The notes below the pieces were generated by a model. That model did no database searches and was not told the DNA's origin. It worked only from the letters and a program-made list of their open reading frames with translations. The position numbers and the translations under genes are program-made. This document shows positions 1 through 6,959 of a stretch of 64,000 nt of DNA, piece after piece (the first letter of the stretch is position 1; every line of letters begins with the position of its first letter). This DNA is from SIG77 sp045589595 (GTDB taxonomy: Bacteria > Verrucomicrobiota > Lentisphaeria > Victivallales > UBA1829). The stretch spans positions 1 through 64,000 of the forward strand of contig JAZNPK010000011.1 in NCBI GenBank assembly GCA_045589595.1, in the 5' to 3' direction.

Positions 1-5
1 ACCTC

Positions 6-269
6 TCACATTTCAAATCGTGTATCAAGACCATACCCCTCCAGCAATTCCTCTTCCTGCCAGGAAAAGTTGTGCTGCAGAATACCGGTCACGCATCCAC
101 AGGAAACGGTATCCAAAGTTTCCTGAACCTCTTCAAAAACTCTTTTTTCTGTGTCATTGAGTTTGTCTGCACTTCGGGTAAAAATTCCCGACCATTCCAT
201 AAGCGTTTGCGTGCCACTTTTCTGCTGATCCCGTGTCGTCAGCAGAACCAATAATTTCTTTTGCTCCAT
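6..269 (-). CDS. small hypothetical protein, divergent from hipBA
   Basis: I do not recognise this 87-residue protein. It begins MEQKKLLVLLTT, carries a run of acidic and polar residues, and ends in a Cys-containing stretch (SCGCVTG) and an acidic tail. No signal peptide or membrane segment is visible. The start at 269 is chosen because AAGGA lies about 8 bases upstream; an upstream in-frame extension to 365 would run through the AT-rich intergenic repeats. It is transcribed away from hipBA and shares that intergenic region, so common control is possible. That is inference only. Confidence 0.5.
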   Translation of the reverse strand: MEQKKLLVLLTTRDQQKSGTQTLMEWSGIFTRSADKLNDTEKRVFEEVQETLDTVSCGCVTGILQHNFSWQEEELLEGYGLDTRFEM

Positions 270-288
270 AAGTTCATCCTTTCCGGAA

Positions 289-441
289 GATTTTATTCTT
301 CCGCAAGAAAAGAGGCAAGCAAAAAAAGCGACTGCTTTGCGCAGCCGCCAGAAGAATAAAATCACATTTTCCCCTTGTAGTAATAATTATTTTTGAATAA
401 AAGAATAAAATAACTGCTTATAAAACTTGATTTATTCAAAA
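289..441. promoter_or_regulatory. repeated AT-rich operator-like boxes between gene 1 and hipBA
   Basis: The 11-mer AAGAATAAAAT occurs on the plus strand at 352-362 and 401-411 and inverted at 290-300. The outer pair forms a perfect 13-bp inverted repeat (289-301 and 351-363). A second perfect inverted repeat, TTTTGAATAAA (391-401) and TTTATTCAAAA (431-441), lies nearer hipB. Two overlapping inverted repeats between divergent genes, one of them a HipB-type repressor, suggest HipB-dependent autoregulation. The sites do not match the E. coli HipB operator, so the assignment is inferred. Confidence 0.5.
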
Positions 442-478
442 TAAATGATATTTTAATAGAAGTTACAAGGAGAACACT

Positions 479-799
479 ATGCCAAAGAAAACTGTAATTT
501 TACTGCCTCAAATCGAAAATATCCTGTCAGAACTTGGTTCCAATATCCGGCTTGCCCGGTTGCGGCGCAATATTACAGCCAAACTGGAAGCAGAACGGGC
601 GGGCATCAGTATTGCAACGCTCGGAAAAATAGAATCCGGCTCACCTGCAGTTTCAATTGGAAATTATATGCAGGTTTTGATGACCTTGGGCTTGGAAAAG
701 GATATATTAAAAGTCGCTCAGGATGATGAATTGGGACGCAAAATTCAAGATGCCGGACTTTCTGTTCGCCGCAGAGCTTCCAAACGAGGTGCAAAATGA
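479..799 (+). CDS. hipB: HipB-like antitoxin, XRE-family HTH repressor
   Basis: The 106-residue protein has a Cro/C1-type helix-turn-helix: the region around SNIRLARLRRNITAKLEAERAG followed by SIATLGKIESG and the YMQVLMTLGL helix is the standard XRE pattern. It directly precedes hipA and overlaps it by 4 bp, the classical antitoxin-toxin arrangement. By family, the protein would bind HipA and repress the operon. The ATG has AAGGAG at 467-472, 6 bases away. The basic tail (RRRASKRGAK) may contact HipA or DNA. Boxes AAGAATAAAAT and TTTTGAATAAA just upstream are candidate operators. Confidence 0.85.
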   Translation: MPKKTVILLPQIENILSELGSNIRLARLRRNITAKLEAERAGISIATLGKIESGSPAVSIGNYMQVLMTLGLEKDILKVAQDDELGRKIQDAGLSVRRRASKRGAK

Positions 800-2037
800 G
801 TGATGCTAAAAATATTTATGTCTATTTTGACCACAATACAACAACACCGGAGTTGCTCGGAGTACTTTCTGTTCAAATTGTCAGAGGCAAAGAATTTTTC
901 TCATTTGAATTTAATCATGACTGGTTGAAGAAGTATCCCACACAAATTCTTGATCCTGATTTACAACTTTATACAGGCCCGCAATTTACATCAAAAAACA
1001 ATTTTGGGATTTTTACAGATTCAGCCCCTGACCGCTGGGGGCGCAGACTTATGCTCCGCAGAGAAAAAATCCGGGCAGCAAAGGAAGAACGCCGTCAAAA
1101 AATCTTGCAGGAATCGGATTTTTTGCTTGGGGTCTATGATGAAACCAGAATGGGGGCTTTGCGGTTCAAAATTGATCCGCAGGGTAAATTTATGAATGAT
1201 GACAACAATATGGCCGCTCCTCCGTGGGCACGGCTCCGGGAATTGGAAGAAGCCTGTCGCCGTCTTGATGATGACAAATTTCAAGATGAACACGAAAAGT
1301 GGCTTGCGATGCTTATTGCTCCCGGTTCATCTCTTGGAGGGGCAAGACCCAAAGCAACTATTACAGCCCCCGATAACTCTTTATGGATAGCAAAGTTTCC
1401 AAGTCACAATGACAATTCAAATATCTCTTCCTGGGAATATATTACAATGCAAATGGCAAGGGAATGCGGGATAAATGTTCCAGAGTGCAAATTGGAAAAG
1501 TTTTCAAAATTCGGTTCGACATTTCTGGTGAAACGCTTTGACAGACTTAATGGTAAACGCATCCATTTTGCTTCGGCAATGACTTTATTAGGCAAGTCTG
1601 ATGGAGCTAATGCCCAAGATGGCAGCAGTTATCTTGAAATTGCAGAGTTTATTATGCGGTACGGTGCGGCTCCGGAACAGGATCTGCAAGAACTTTGGAA
1701 ACGGATTGTATTTTCGATTGCAGTATCCAATACCGATGATCATTTGCGAAATCATGGATTTTTGCTTTCAGAATCAGGTTGGAGATTATCTCCTGCTTAT
1801 GATATAAACCCCAATCCGTCCGGATATGGACTGTCATTGAATATTACAGAATATGACAATTCTCTGGATTTCGCTGTAGCTTTGGAAGTGGCTCCATTTT
1901 TCCGGCTGAAACAACAGGAAGCCGAAAAATGTTTGAAAGAAATAATCGATGTAACAGAGAACTGGCGAAACTATGCTTCAGCCAAAGGGATTTCCCGTTC
2001 CGAGCAAGAGGAAATGCAAAAAGCATTTCGTTGCTGA
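796..2037 (+). CDS. hipA: HipA-like serine/threonine kinase toxin
   Basis: HipA toxins are protein kinases; E. coli HipA phosphorylates GltX and causes persistence, but the target here cannot be read from sequence. This 413-residue protein has the whole HipA fold. The N-terminal domain includes GIFTDSAPDRWGRRLM (71-86). The SSLGGARPK loop (178-186) corresponds to the SVAGAQEK loop that holds the autophosphorylated serine. The catalytic-loop motif NTDDHLRN (312-319) has D314 as predicted catalytic Asp, and YDINP (335-339) supplies the metal-binding Asp. All key residues are present, so it looks active. Its ATG overlaps the hipB stop (ATGA). Codon use is AT-richer than the genes after 7 kb. Confidence 0.9.
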   Translation: MSDAKNIYVYFDHNTTTPELLGVLSVQIVRGKEFFSFEFNHDWLKKYPTQILDPDLQLYTGPQFTSKNNFGIFTDSAPDRWGRRLMLRREKIRAAKEERRQKILQESDFLLGVYDETRMGALRFKIDPQGKFMNDDNNMAAPPWARLRELEEACRRLDDDKFQDEHEKWLAMLIAPGSSLGGARPKATITAPDNSLWIAKFPSHNDNSNISSWEYITMQMARECGINVPECKLEKFSKFGSTFLVKRFDRLNGKRIHFASAMTLLGKSDGANAQDGSSYLEIAEFIMRYGAAPEQDLQELWKRIVFSIAVSNTDDHLRNHGFLLSESGWRLSPAYDINPNPSGYGLSLNITEYDNSLDFAVALEVAPFFRLKQQEAEKCLKEIIDVTENWRNYASAKGISRSEQEEMQKAFRC

Positions 2038-2066
2038 TAAGTATTTGTTATTAAATGAGTCGTATT

Positions 2067-2837
2067 TTACCTCGGAAATCTTATTTTTCCATAAGCTTCT
2101 ATCTTAACAAAAACTTCTAAAATATCTTCTTTTTCATCTGGTAGTTTGGAAAAGAAATCCAGATCGGTTTGTTTTTCCACTTCGTCAACGCTAACGGCGA
2201 ACACCTGCAATGGTTGATCGGAGGGACGGTGGGGAATGATAAAGCCGATCATTTTCTGCGGCGGAGTCAGGTCATAAATGACTTTGTAAAACGCTTTGGG
2301 AATGGTGATTTTTCCCGATGGCAGATATTTTGCTTCAGACGCAGGCGGAAATATTGCTCCGGTAACGACATAAATTTCCTTCTCTTTCAAAGCGATTGCT
2401 CTCACTAACTCTTCCAGTCTTTTCCAAACTCCCCGGTTGAATCCAGGAAGCTGCGGCGACATATTACTCATCAAAAAACTGTCCAGCATTGTCTGTTTGG
2501 AAAACGCCATATCTGCTGCCGGAGCAAGATGACCCCGGTCAAATCCGCTGCGGGTATAGTCTTTGGGGTAAGCTGAACGGGGAATCAAAGGATCATGCTT
2601 GAAACGGTTTGACCGTTTATATGGTTCAGCCTGTAATTCTGCGGCGGTAAGTTTGTAAATCACCCATAACGGCTGCCGGTGTTTATTGGAAAATCCGACC
2701 GCAAATCCCCGTCTGTCAATAACAACATCCGCTTTACCGGGATTTCCCAACAGCAGATTATCAAATTCAGATTTTTCAGCAGCACCGCAAAGAAATGCGA
2801 TACAACTCAACAGAAAGAGGAACAGTTTGATCTTCAC
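2067..2837 (-). CDS. secreted DNA/RNA non-specific endonuclease (NUC/DRGH family)
   Basis: Beta-beta-alpha metal nucleases of this family cut DNA and RNA without sequence preference. In this 256-residue protein the signature DRGH is at about 100-103 (general base His103), followed by SNMSPQLPGFNRGVWKRLE, which supplies the metal-binding Asn (~134) and conserved Glu. A signal peptide (KIKLFLFLLSCIAFLCGA) predicts export. The GTG at 2837 is chosen because the signal peptide begins there and AAAGGA lies 5 bases upstream. That SD sits in the loop of a 6-bp hairpin, and a terminator lies just before it, so expression may be attenuated. The gene is convergent with hipA. A nutritional role or DNA uptake are both possible. 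Confidence 0.85.
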   Translation of the reverse strand: MKIKLFLFLLSCIAFLCGAAEKSEFDNLLLGNPGKADVVIDRRGFAVGFSNKHRQPLWVIYKLTAAELQAEPYKRSNRFKHDPLIPRSAYPKDYTRSGFDRGHLAPAADMAFSKQTMLDSFLMSNMSPQLPGFNRGVWKRLEELVRAIALKEKEIYVVTGAIFPPASEAKYLPSGKITIPKAFYKVIYDLTPPQKMIGFIIPHRPSDQPLQVFAVSVDEVEKQTDLDFFSKLPDEKEDILEVFVKIEAYGKIRFPR

Positions 2838-2854
2838 GGCAGTCCTTTCTGCCG
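2837..2854 (-). promoter_or_regulatory. hairpin presenting the nuclease Shine-Dalgarno in its loop
   Basis: On the minus strand CGGCAG (2854-2849), AAAGGA (2848-2843) and CTGCCG (2842-2837) form a perfect 6-bp stem. Its six-base loop is exactly the ribosome binding site, and the first base of the GTG start is in the stem. GCCG in the upstream terminator arm can compete for the same CGGC, so a terminator/RBS-hairpin switch is conceivable. The pairing is seen directly; the regulation is inferred. Confidence 0.45.
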
Positions 2855-2862
2855 CTTCAGAT

Positions 2863-2892
2863 AAAAAAAGAGCGGCAAGCCCAACTTGCCGT
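2863..2892 (-). terminator. Rho-independent terminator ending the long-hairpin RNA
   Basis: On the minus strand CGGCAAG (2891-2885), a 5-base loop, and CTTGCCG (2879-2873) are followed by CTC and a run of seven T (2869-2863). This is a textbook intrinsic terminator. It lies 26 bases before the nuclease start, so it either ends a free-standing small RNA or attenuates nuclease transcription. Confidence 0.8.
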
Positions 2893-3031
2893 GACACGAG
2901 GTCTGGTACAACCCATCATCTAAGCAAGCGGGTTGCCGCATTAGTACACAAAGATACAATGCGACACTCCCGAATGTTTGCCAGATGATTTTGCGAAAGT
3001 ACCAGTTTCGTGTCAGGCGAAACACCGGTTA
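2863..3031 (-). ncRNA. candidate structured RNA (long single hairpin; leader or free RNA)
   Basis: The transcript would run about 168 nt from a sigma-70-like promoter to the terminator. Nearly all of it folds on itself: TGACACGA (3015-3008) with TCGTGTCA (2899-2892); CTGGTAC (3005-2999) with GTACCAG (2909-2903); ATCATCTGGCAA (2989-2978) with TTGCTTAGATGAT (2927-2915); CGGG (2972-2969) with CCCG (2932-2929); TGTCGCATT (2966-2958) with AATGCGGCA (2942-2934). The apical loop is 15 nt. G-U pairs in two helices are allowed in RNA but would not be expected in a DNA palindrome, which favours an RNA function. Size and rod shape with an internal loop recall 6S RNA, but I cannot assign the family. Confidence 0.55.
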
Positions 3032-3037
3032 GCCGGT
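3027..3037 (-). repeat. 11-bp repeat ACCGGCTAACC, left copy
   Basis: ACCGGCTAACC is read outward on the minus strand here and outward on the plus strand at 6878-6888, so the two copies are inverted around both recombinase genes. AATTGA precedes each copy by 4-7 bases. Here the box is part of the palindrome ACCGG-TTAG-CCGGT (3024-3037). Confidence 0.5.
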
Positions 3038-3064
3038 ATATTCAATTTTTGTTATTTACACAAG
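3036..3064 (-). promoter_or_regulatory. sigma-70-type promoter for the structured RNA
   Basis: On the minus strand a TTGTGT -35 element, a 17-base AT-rich spacer and a TATACC -10 element lie immediately before ACCGGCTAACC. Predicted transcription would start a few bases before the first long helix, which supports the RNA's 5' end. Confidence 0.5.
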
Positions 3065-3188
3065 TCCTAAATTTTCCGAAAATACCTCCTGTGGAATTTT
3101 GTCATAATATACTACTACATCGGGCAAAACGCAACCGCAGAAAACAGATTTTCTTGATTTGCTGTTCAAAAAACGCACAATTTTAAGA

Positions 3189-4877
3189 TTAAACGCTCTT
3201 GATTTTCAGCTGTCCGAACTTGGCAAGAACAGCTTTTGTTCCTGTCTTGTAAGTTACAGTAATCTTTGTTTTTTCATTAATATAAATGTCAGAGTCCTCT
3301 TCGGTTCCTTTATTCCGCAGTTCAATTTCCCAGGACGGCATCCACGGACGGTTTGAAATCCACATCCGGGGAACTGTAACATCTCCATATTTTGTATGAA
3401 ACTCTACCCGATCCCGGAATATAGTTGCTGTAATATCCGCTTCAACCAGTAAGGATTCATACAGACCATTGGAAAGATTTTTTGATGCAAGATCATTAAA
3501 AAGTTGCGAAAGGATACTGTTTCCCAACTCTTTCATTGATTCTTCAGAAACTTCTGTCATTTTGAGAGTCAGAATTTTCTTGGAAATCTCTTCTTTCTTT
3601 AGTTTATGGTCAATAAGCATATTTCGGATCTGTTCTTCTGTTACAATACCTTCGGTAAACATATTAAACAGTTTCCGTTCTTTACTGTTGAGATTTTCCA
3701 GCTCGACTTCATATTTGGCAAGTTCCTGTTTCCCCTTGAGCATTTCTGCGGCTCTGTGGTAACGCTCAATCAATGCGATAGAAAGCAGCGGATATATTGC
3801 ATCATATAATGTTGGATTTCCTCTTGCACCGGTTTCAAAGCGGATACGGCTGTTGCTGCACGACGCATGACTGCGGGAAAGATTCTTTTTGTTGCAGCCA
3901 TAATAAACTTTACCGGAATCCAGTTTGCAGATAAGTTTACTGCCGCACTCTCCGCAAAAGAGTCTGCCGGAAACCGGAAGCCAGTGTTTTTTATCTCTCC
4001 GGTAATGTTCCCTGCGTTTTACGCTGATGATCTCCTGTACCTTTTGCCATTGGTCAAACGAAACAATTTCCTGCCCGGAGATTTGGATGTTTTTGATCAG
4101 TTCTCCGTCTGTATTATACTGATATCCAGCATAAAGCGGTTGTTTTGCGATGCTGTATATACTGCTTTCATAGAAGAACATTTCTGAACCGAAACGCTCG
4201 TTGCAGTCCTTTATTATAGATATATAGGAACGATGTTCACAAATACTGTCGTAAATAAATCTGATAATTTCCACACATTCCGGACGGACTTCCAACTGAT
4301 CATTGCCCAAATACCGGATACCAAAAATATGCGAGCCGCAACAAAGTTTCCCACTGTCCCGTTTGATGCGGAAAGCATTGATACTGTTTTGCCGTTTCTT
4401 TTGAAGATCATCATAGAGGATTTGATTTTTGATGGAAGTGATAAGCTGCTGATCGAATTTGGAAAGATCAATGCTGCCGCCTTGTACTTGCAAAACTTTA
4501 ACATTATGCTCCCGGAGCAGATGATTGATGTGTCCTTCAAGGAAACTTCCATTGATCGGACGATAAAGACGGGTGAGTTCATTGACAAGGATAACATCAA
4601 TTTCATCCAGGTGCAGTAAAGCTTCGCCCAAACCGGTTCTGAAAACTTTTTTTGTAGATTGATTGGCAATCCAATCCTTATAGGCAGAATCGACTCTCGC
4701 GATTTCTTCCGCACCGATAGGATAAGTTTCCCCGCTGGTGTTGAGATCCCGAAAAATTCCGATGACATCCAATTTTTCTTTTTCTGCAAGGGTCTGGCAG
4801 TTTGCAATCTGAGCTTCTACTGATTCAGACAGATCATCTTTACCACTGCTTTGACGGGCATAAATCAGAGCTTTCAT
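3189..4877 (-). CDS. large serine recombinase (recombinase A)
   Basis: Large serine recombinases catalyse site-specific integration, excision or inversion through a 5'-phosphoserine intermediate. This 562-residue protein has an N-terminal resolvase domain with the catalytic serine in YARQS (Ser10). The conserved arginine motif is NELTRLYR (99-106), a recombinase domain spans about 170-285, and a zinc ribbon (CGEC...C...C, 308-340) is followed by a coiled-coil stretch (~375-440). Length fits a phage/ICE integrase or Ccr type. GGAGG lies 7 bases before the ATG. It is divergent from a second, distantly similar recombinase at 5147-6808. Base composition is AT-rich compared with the core genes. 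No other phage or conjugation genes are visible. Confidence 0.9.
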   Translation of the reverse strand: MKALIYARQSSGKDDLSESVEAQIANCQTLAEKEKLDVIGIFRDLNTSGETYPIGAEEIARVDSAYKDWIANQSTKKVFRTGLGEALLHLDEIDVILVNELTRLYRPINGSFLEGHINHLLREHNVKVLQVQGGSIDLSKFDQQLITSIKNQILYDDLQKKRQNSINAFRIKRDSGKLCCGSHIFGIRYLGNDQLEVRPECVEIIRFIYDSICEHRSYISIIKDCNERFGSEMFFYESSIYSIAKQPLYAGYQYNTDGELIKNIQISGQEIVSFDQWQKVQEIISVKRREHYRRDKKHWLPVSGRLFCGECGSKLICKLDSGKVYYGCNKKNLSRSHASCSNSRIRFETGARGNPTLYDAIYPLLSIALIERYHRAAEMLKGKQELAKYEVELENLNSKERKLFNMFTEGIVTEEQIRNMLIDHKLKKEEISKKILTLKMTEVSEESMKELGNSILSQLFNDLASKNLSNGLYESLLVEADITATIFRDRVEFHTKYGDVTVPRMWISNRPWMPSWEIELRNKGTEEDSDIYINEKTKITVTYKTGTKAVLAKFGQLKIKSV

Positions 4878-4914
4878 AAATTTTCCTCCAAATTTAGTTT
4901 TTCATTTCACCATA

Positions 4915-4923
4915 ATATAGCAC
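4915..4923 (-). promoter_or_regulatory. extended -10 promoter element of recombinase A
   Basis: The minus strand reads GTGCTATAT followed by TATGG. TG-N-TATATT is an extended -10 element about 40 bases before the ATG. The same 9-mer recurs at 5030-5038 before the pilin stub, so it is either a shared promoter motif or a recombination-site repeat. Confidence 0.4.
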
Positions 4924-4935
4924 CAAAACCCTAAT

Positions 4936-5004
4936 TTAACAAGTTTCATTCGTGAGCATCTCTACCAATGTAAAACAACAGTTTTTCAGTTTTTTCTTCA
5001 TCAT
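4936..5004 (-). pseudogene. pseudopilin gene stub: start codon and prepilin motif only
   Basis: A 22-codon reading frame begins MMKKKLKNCCFTLVEMLT and stops four codons later. AAAGGAG is placed 10 bases before the ATG. FTLVEML is the type IV prepilin cleavage/methylation motif (cut before F, Glu5), normally followed by a ~20-residue hydrophobic helix that is missing here. The frame breaks just after the motif, between two recombinase genes. Seen: a translatable pilin start with a proper RBS and no body. Inferred: the rest was displaced by the recombinase element, or the stub is its attachment site. A continuation was sought on the minus strand below 3189 and not found. Confidence 0.7.
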
Positions 5005-5029
5005 CTGTAAAATTCTCCTTTCACTGCAG

Positions 5030-5038
5030 ATATAGCAC
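5030..5038 (-). promoter_or_regulatory. extended -10-like element upstream of the pilin stub
   Basis: GTGCTATAT followed by C on the minus strand gives TG-N-TATATC, 26 bases before the stub ATG. It is identical over 9 bases to the element before recombinase A. Confidence 0.35.
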
Positions 5039-5146
5039 ATACGACAGTTTCTGCTGTGTAACCGGAGTATTGCAGACAGGTGAAAAATGGTGTATGATAC
5101 CGCATCCGTCAGGACAACAGAACCCAACAAGTCAGGAGGTATTATT

Positions 5147-6808
5147 GTGAGTGAGAGATGTTTTGTGTATTGCCGTCAATCCAGCGGTTCGGAAGGAGCA
5201 TCGGAAAGTCTCAGCATCAATCAACAGCTGGAAAATTGTTTGAATTGCGCAAAATCTTACGGACTGGATATTACAGGCGTATTTACCGATGCCAATGTCA
5301 GTGGTAAAACATACCCTGCGGGCTATGAACAGATCGCTGCGGCTGATCGCGGATTTCAGCAATGGTATGCCGGACAAAGCGGAAGAAAACAGTTCCGGTC
5401 CGGTCTGGGTGAACTTCTGAAGCGTCTTCCGGAAGTGCAGGTGATCGTTGTGGATGAAATCACCCGTCTGTATCGGGCTGCCGCGGGATCATTTCTGGAA
5501 CAGATTCTGTATTTTGCATTGACAGAAAAACGGATCCGTATCCTGCAAGTCAAAGGCGGCTGGCTGGATCTTTCCAGTTTTGATCAGAGTCTGATCCAGC
5601 TTCTCCGGACACGGATCAATGACGAGCAGATCAATCATCAGCGGAAAAAAAGTATGGAAAGCCGTAAACGGCTGCGTGACGACGGATATGTTTGTAATGC
5701 AAATTTTTATGCCGGGATTTATGACGGACACAAGCATTTTCATTTTGATCCGGAAAAAGGAGAATGTGTCCGGCAGATATTTCAGGCGGTGGCATCCGGC
5801 ATGTCTCTCGGTCAACTGTGCCGGGAACTCAATCGCAAAAGCCGATCTGTTATTTATCCGTCCACGATCCGCAGAATACTCACCAACCGGATCTACACCG
5901 GATATATGACAGATTCAAACGGATTGCTGATCCCCTGCAGAAATCTTGCAGAACCGCTGATCTCCGTAGAACTTTTTGAAGAGGTCCGCCAACGGTTGGA
6001 AGATCAACGGGAAAGAAATATCAAATCCCGCACGGAAACATGCCGGAAATATTTTCTGCCCCTCTCCGGTTACCTGAAATGCGGGATCTGCGGCGCATCT
6101 TTGCAATGTGAGTTCGATCGGGGTAAAATTTTTTATCAGTGCCGCAACAGTGTATTGGGGCGCAATAAACGATGCGCAGCTGTGCGGATCCTTGATTCTT
6201 ATGCGGACGGACGGAAAATCAATGGCTTGCGTCATACACTGGAACCATTTTTCCTGTTCGCATACCGGAAGCGTGAGGCACAACTCCGGGCATTGATCTG
6301 CAATGAAGAAAACAGAAGACAACTGGAACAGCAAAACAGATGTCTGCAGGAACAGCTGACTGCCGCATTTGATGCCTGTTGCGCAGACCTTGTGGATAAA
6401 ACAGATCTTCTTGCACTTACTTCACGCCAGATCTCACAGATCAATATGTTGCGGCTGCAGTTGTATCAACTGACGGAATACGATCGAGTGGAAACGGAGA
6501 CTGCTCTGGCAGAACTGGAACGGAAAAAGAAAAGATTCCTGACAGATCACAAAATCGATCATATCGAATACAGACAACTGATCTCAAAATGTATTGATAC
6601 CGTGTATGTTTTTCCGGAATATATAAAAATCGTTTCCGCCCCGCCGGAACAAATGACTGTTTCACTGCCGCGAATTCTGTGTCCGCGACAGCAACGGCTC
6701 CTGCCGGACTGGAAAATCAGACATTTGAAAAACGGTACTGCAAAAATTTTTTACGATATCCCCGGCTCCACACCCCGAACCGTTATTTTTACAATAAAAA
6801 AACAGTGA
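5147..6808 (+). CDS. large serine recombinase (recombinase B)
   Basis: This 553-residue serine recombinase diverges from recombinase A. The GTG at 5147 is preferred over an upstream ATG because AGGAGGT ends 6 bases before it and the fold begins at once (SERCFVYCRQSS, catalytic Ser12). It has DEITRLYR (103-110), a recombinase domain (~165-290), a zinc ribbon CGIC...C...C (312-343), and a helical region rich in Gln/Glu/Leu to about 460. It shares with recombinase A the blocks SG-TYP, FR-GLGE, TRLYR--GSFLE and LQV-GG--DLS-FDQ, but is otherwise divergent. So the two are ancient paralogs, not a recent duplication. The pair recalls CcrA/CcrB, where two serine recombinases act together. Confidence 0.9.
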   Translation: MSERCFVYCRQSSGSEGASESLSINQQLENCLNCAKSYGLDITGVFTDANVSGKTYPAGYEQIAAADRGFQQWYAGQSGRKQFRSGLGELLKRLPEVQVIVVDEITRLYRAAAGSFLEQILYFALTEKRIRILQVKGGWLDLSSFDQSLIQLLRTRINDEQINHQRKKSMESRKRLRDDGYVCNANFYAGIYDGHKHFHFDPEKGECVRQIFQAVASGMSLGQLCRELNRKSRSVIYPSTIRRILTNRIYTGYMTDSNGLLIPCRNLAEPLISVELFEEVRQRLEDQRERNIKSRTETCRKYFLPLSGYLKCGICGASLQCEFDRGKIFYQCRNSVLGRNKRCAAVRILDSYADGRKINGLRHTLEPFFLFAYRKREAQLRALICNEENRRQLEQQNRCLQEQLTAAFDACCADLVDKTDLLALTSRQISQINMLRLQLYQLTEYDRVETETALAELERKKKRFLTDHKIDHIEYRQLISKCIDTVYVFPEYIKIVSAPPEQMTVSLPRILCPRQQRLLPDWKIRHLKNGTAKIFYDIPGSTPRTVIFTIKKQ

Positions 6809-6877
6809 TTTCTTGTTGCGGGATTTGAAATGTCAGAAAATGTATGCTATCGTAAAGTGATGATAATTGACTCGTCA

Positions 6878-6888
6878 ACCGGCTAACC
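6878..6888 (+). repeat. 11-bp repeat ACCGGCTAACC, right copy
   Basis: This is an exact match, in inverted orientation, to 3027-3037. The two copies bracket the two recombinase genes. It lies 72 bases before the pilin start, followed by a hairpin GCACATA (6901-6907)/TATGTGC (6923-6929) in the pilin leader. Confidence 0.5.
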
Positions 6889-6959
6889 AAGCCCGCAGAC
6901 GCACATAGAGCCGGAATGGTCGTATGTGCATTGGCGGGGTCATGTGAGGAGATTGGCTT

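Noticed and set aside
2834..3025. A 63-codon minus-strand frame covering the structured RNA
   Set aside because: It has no convincing RBS, and the sequence is explained by RNA pairing and a terminator; the peptide has no known features.
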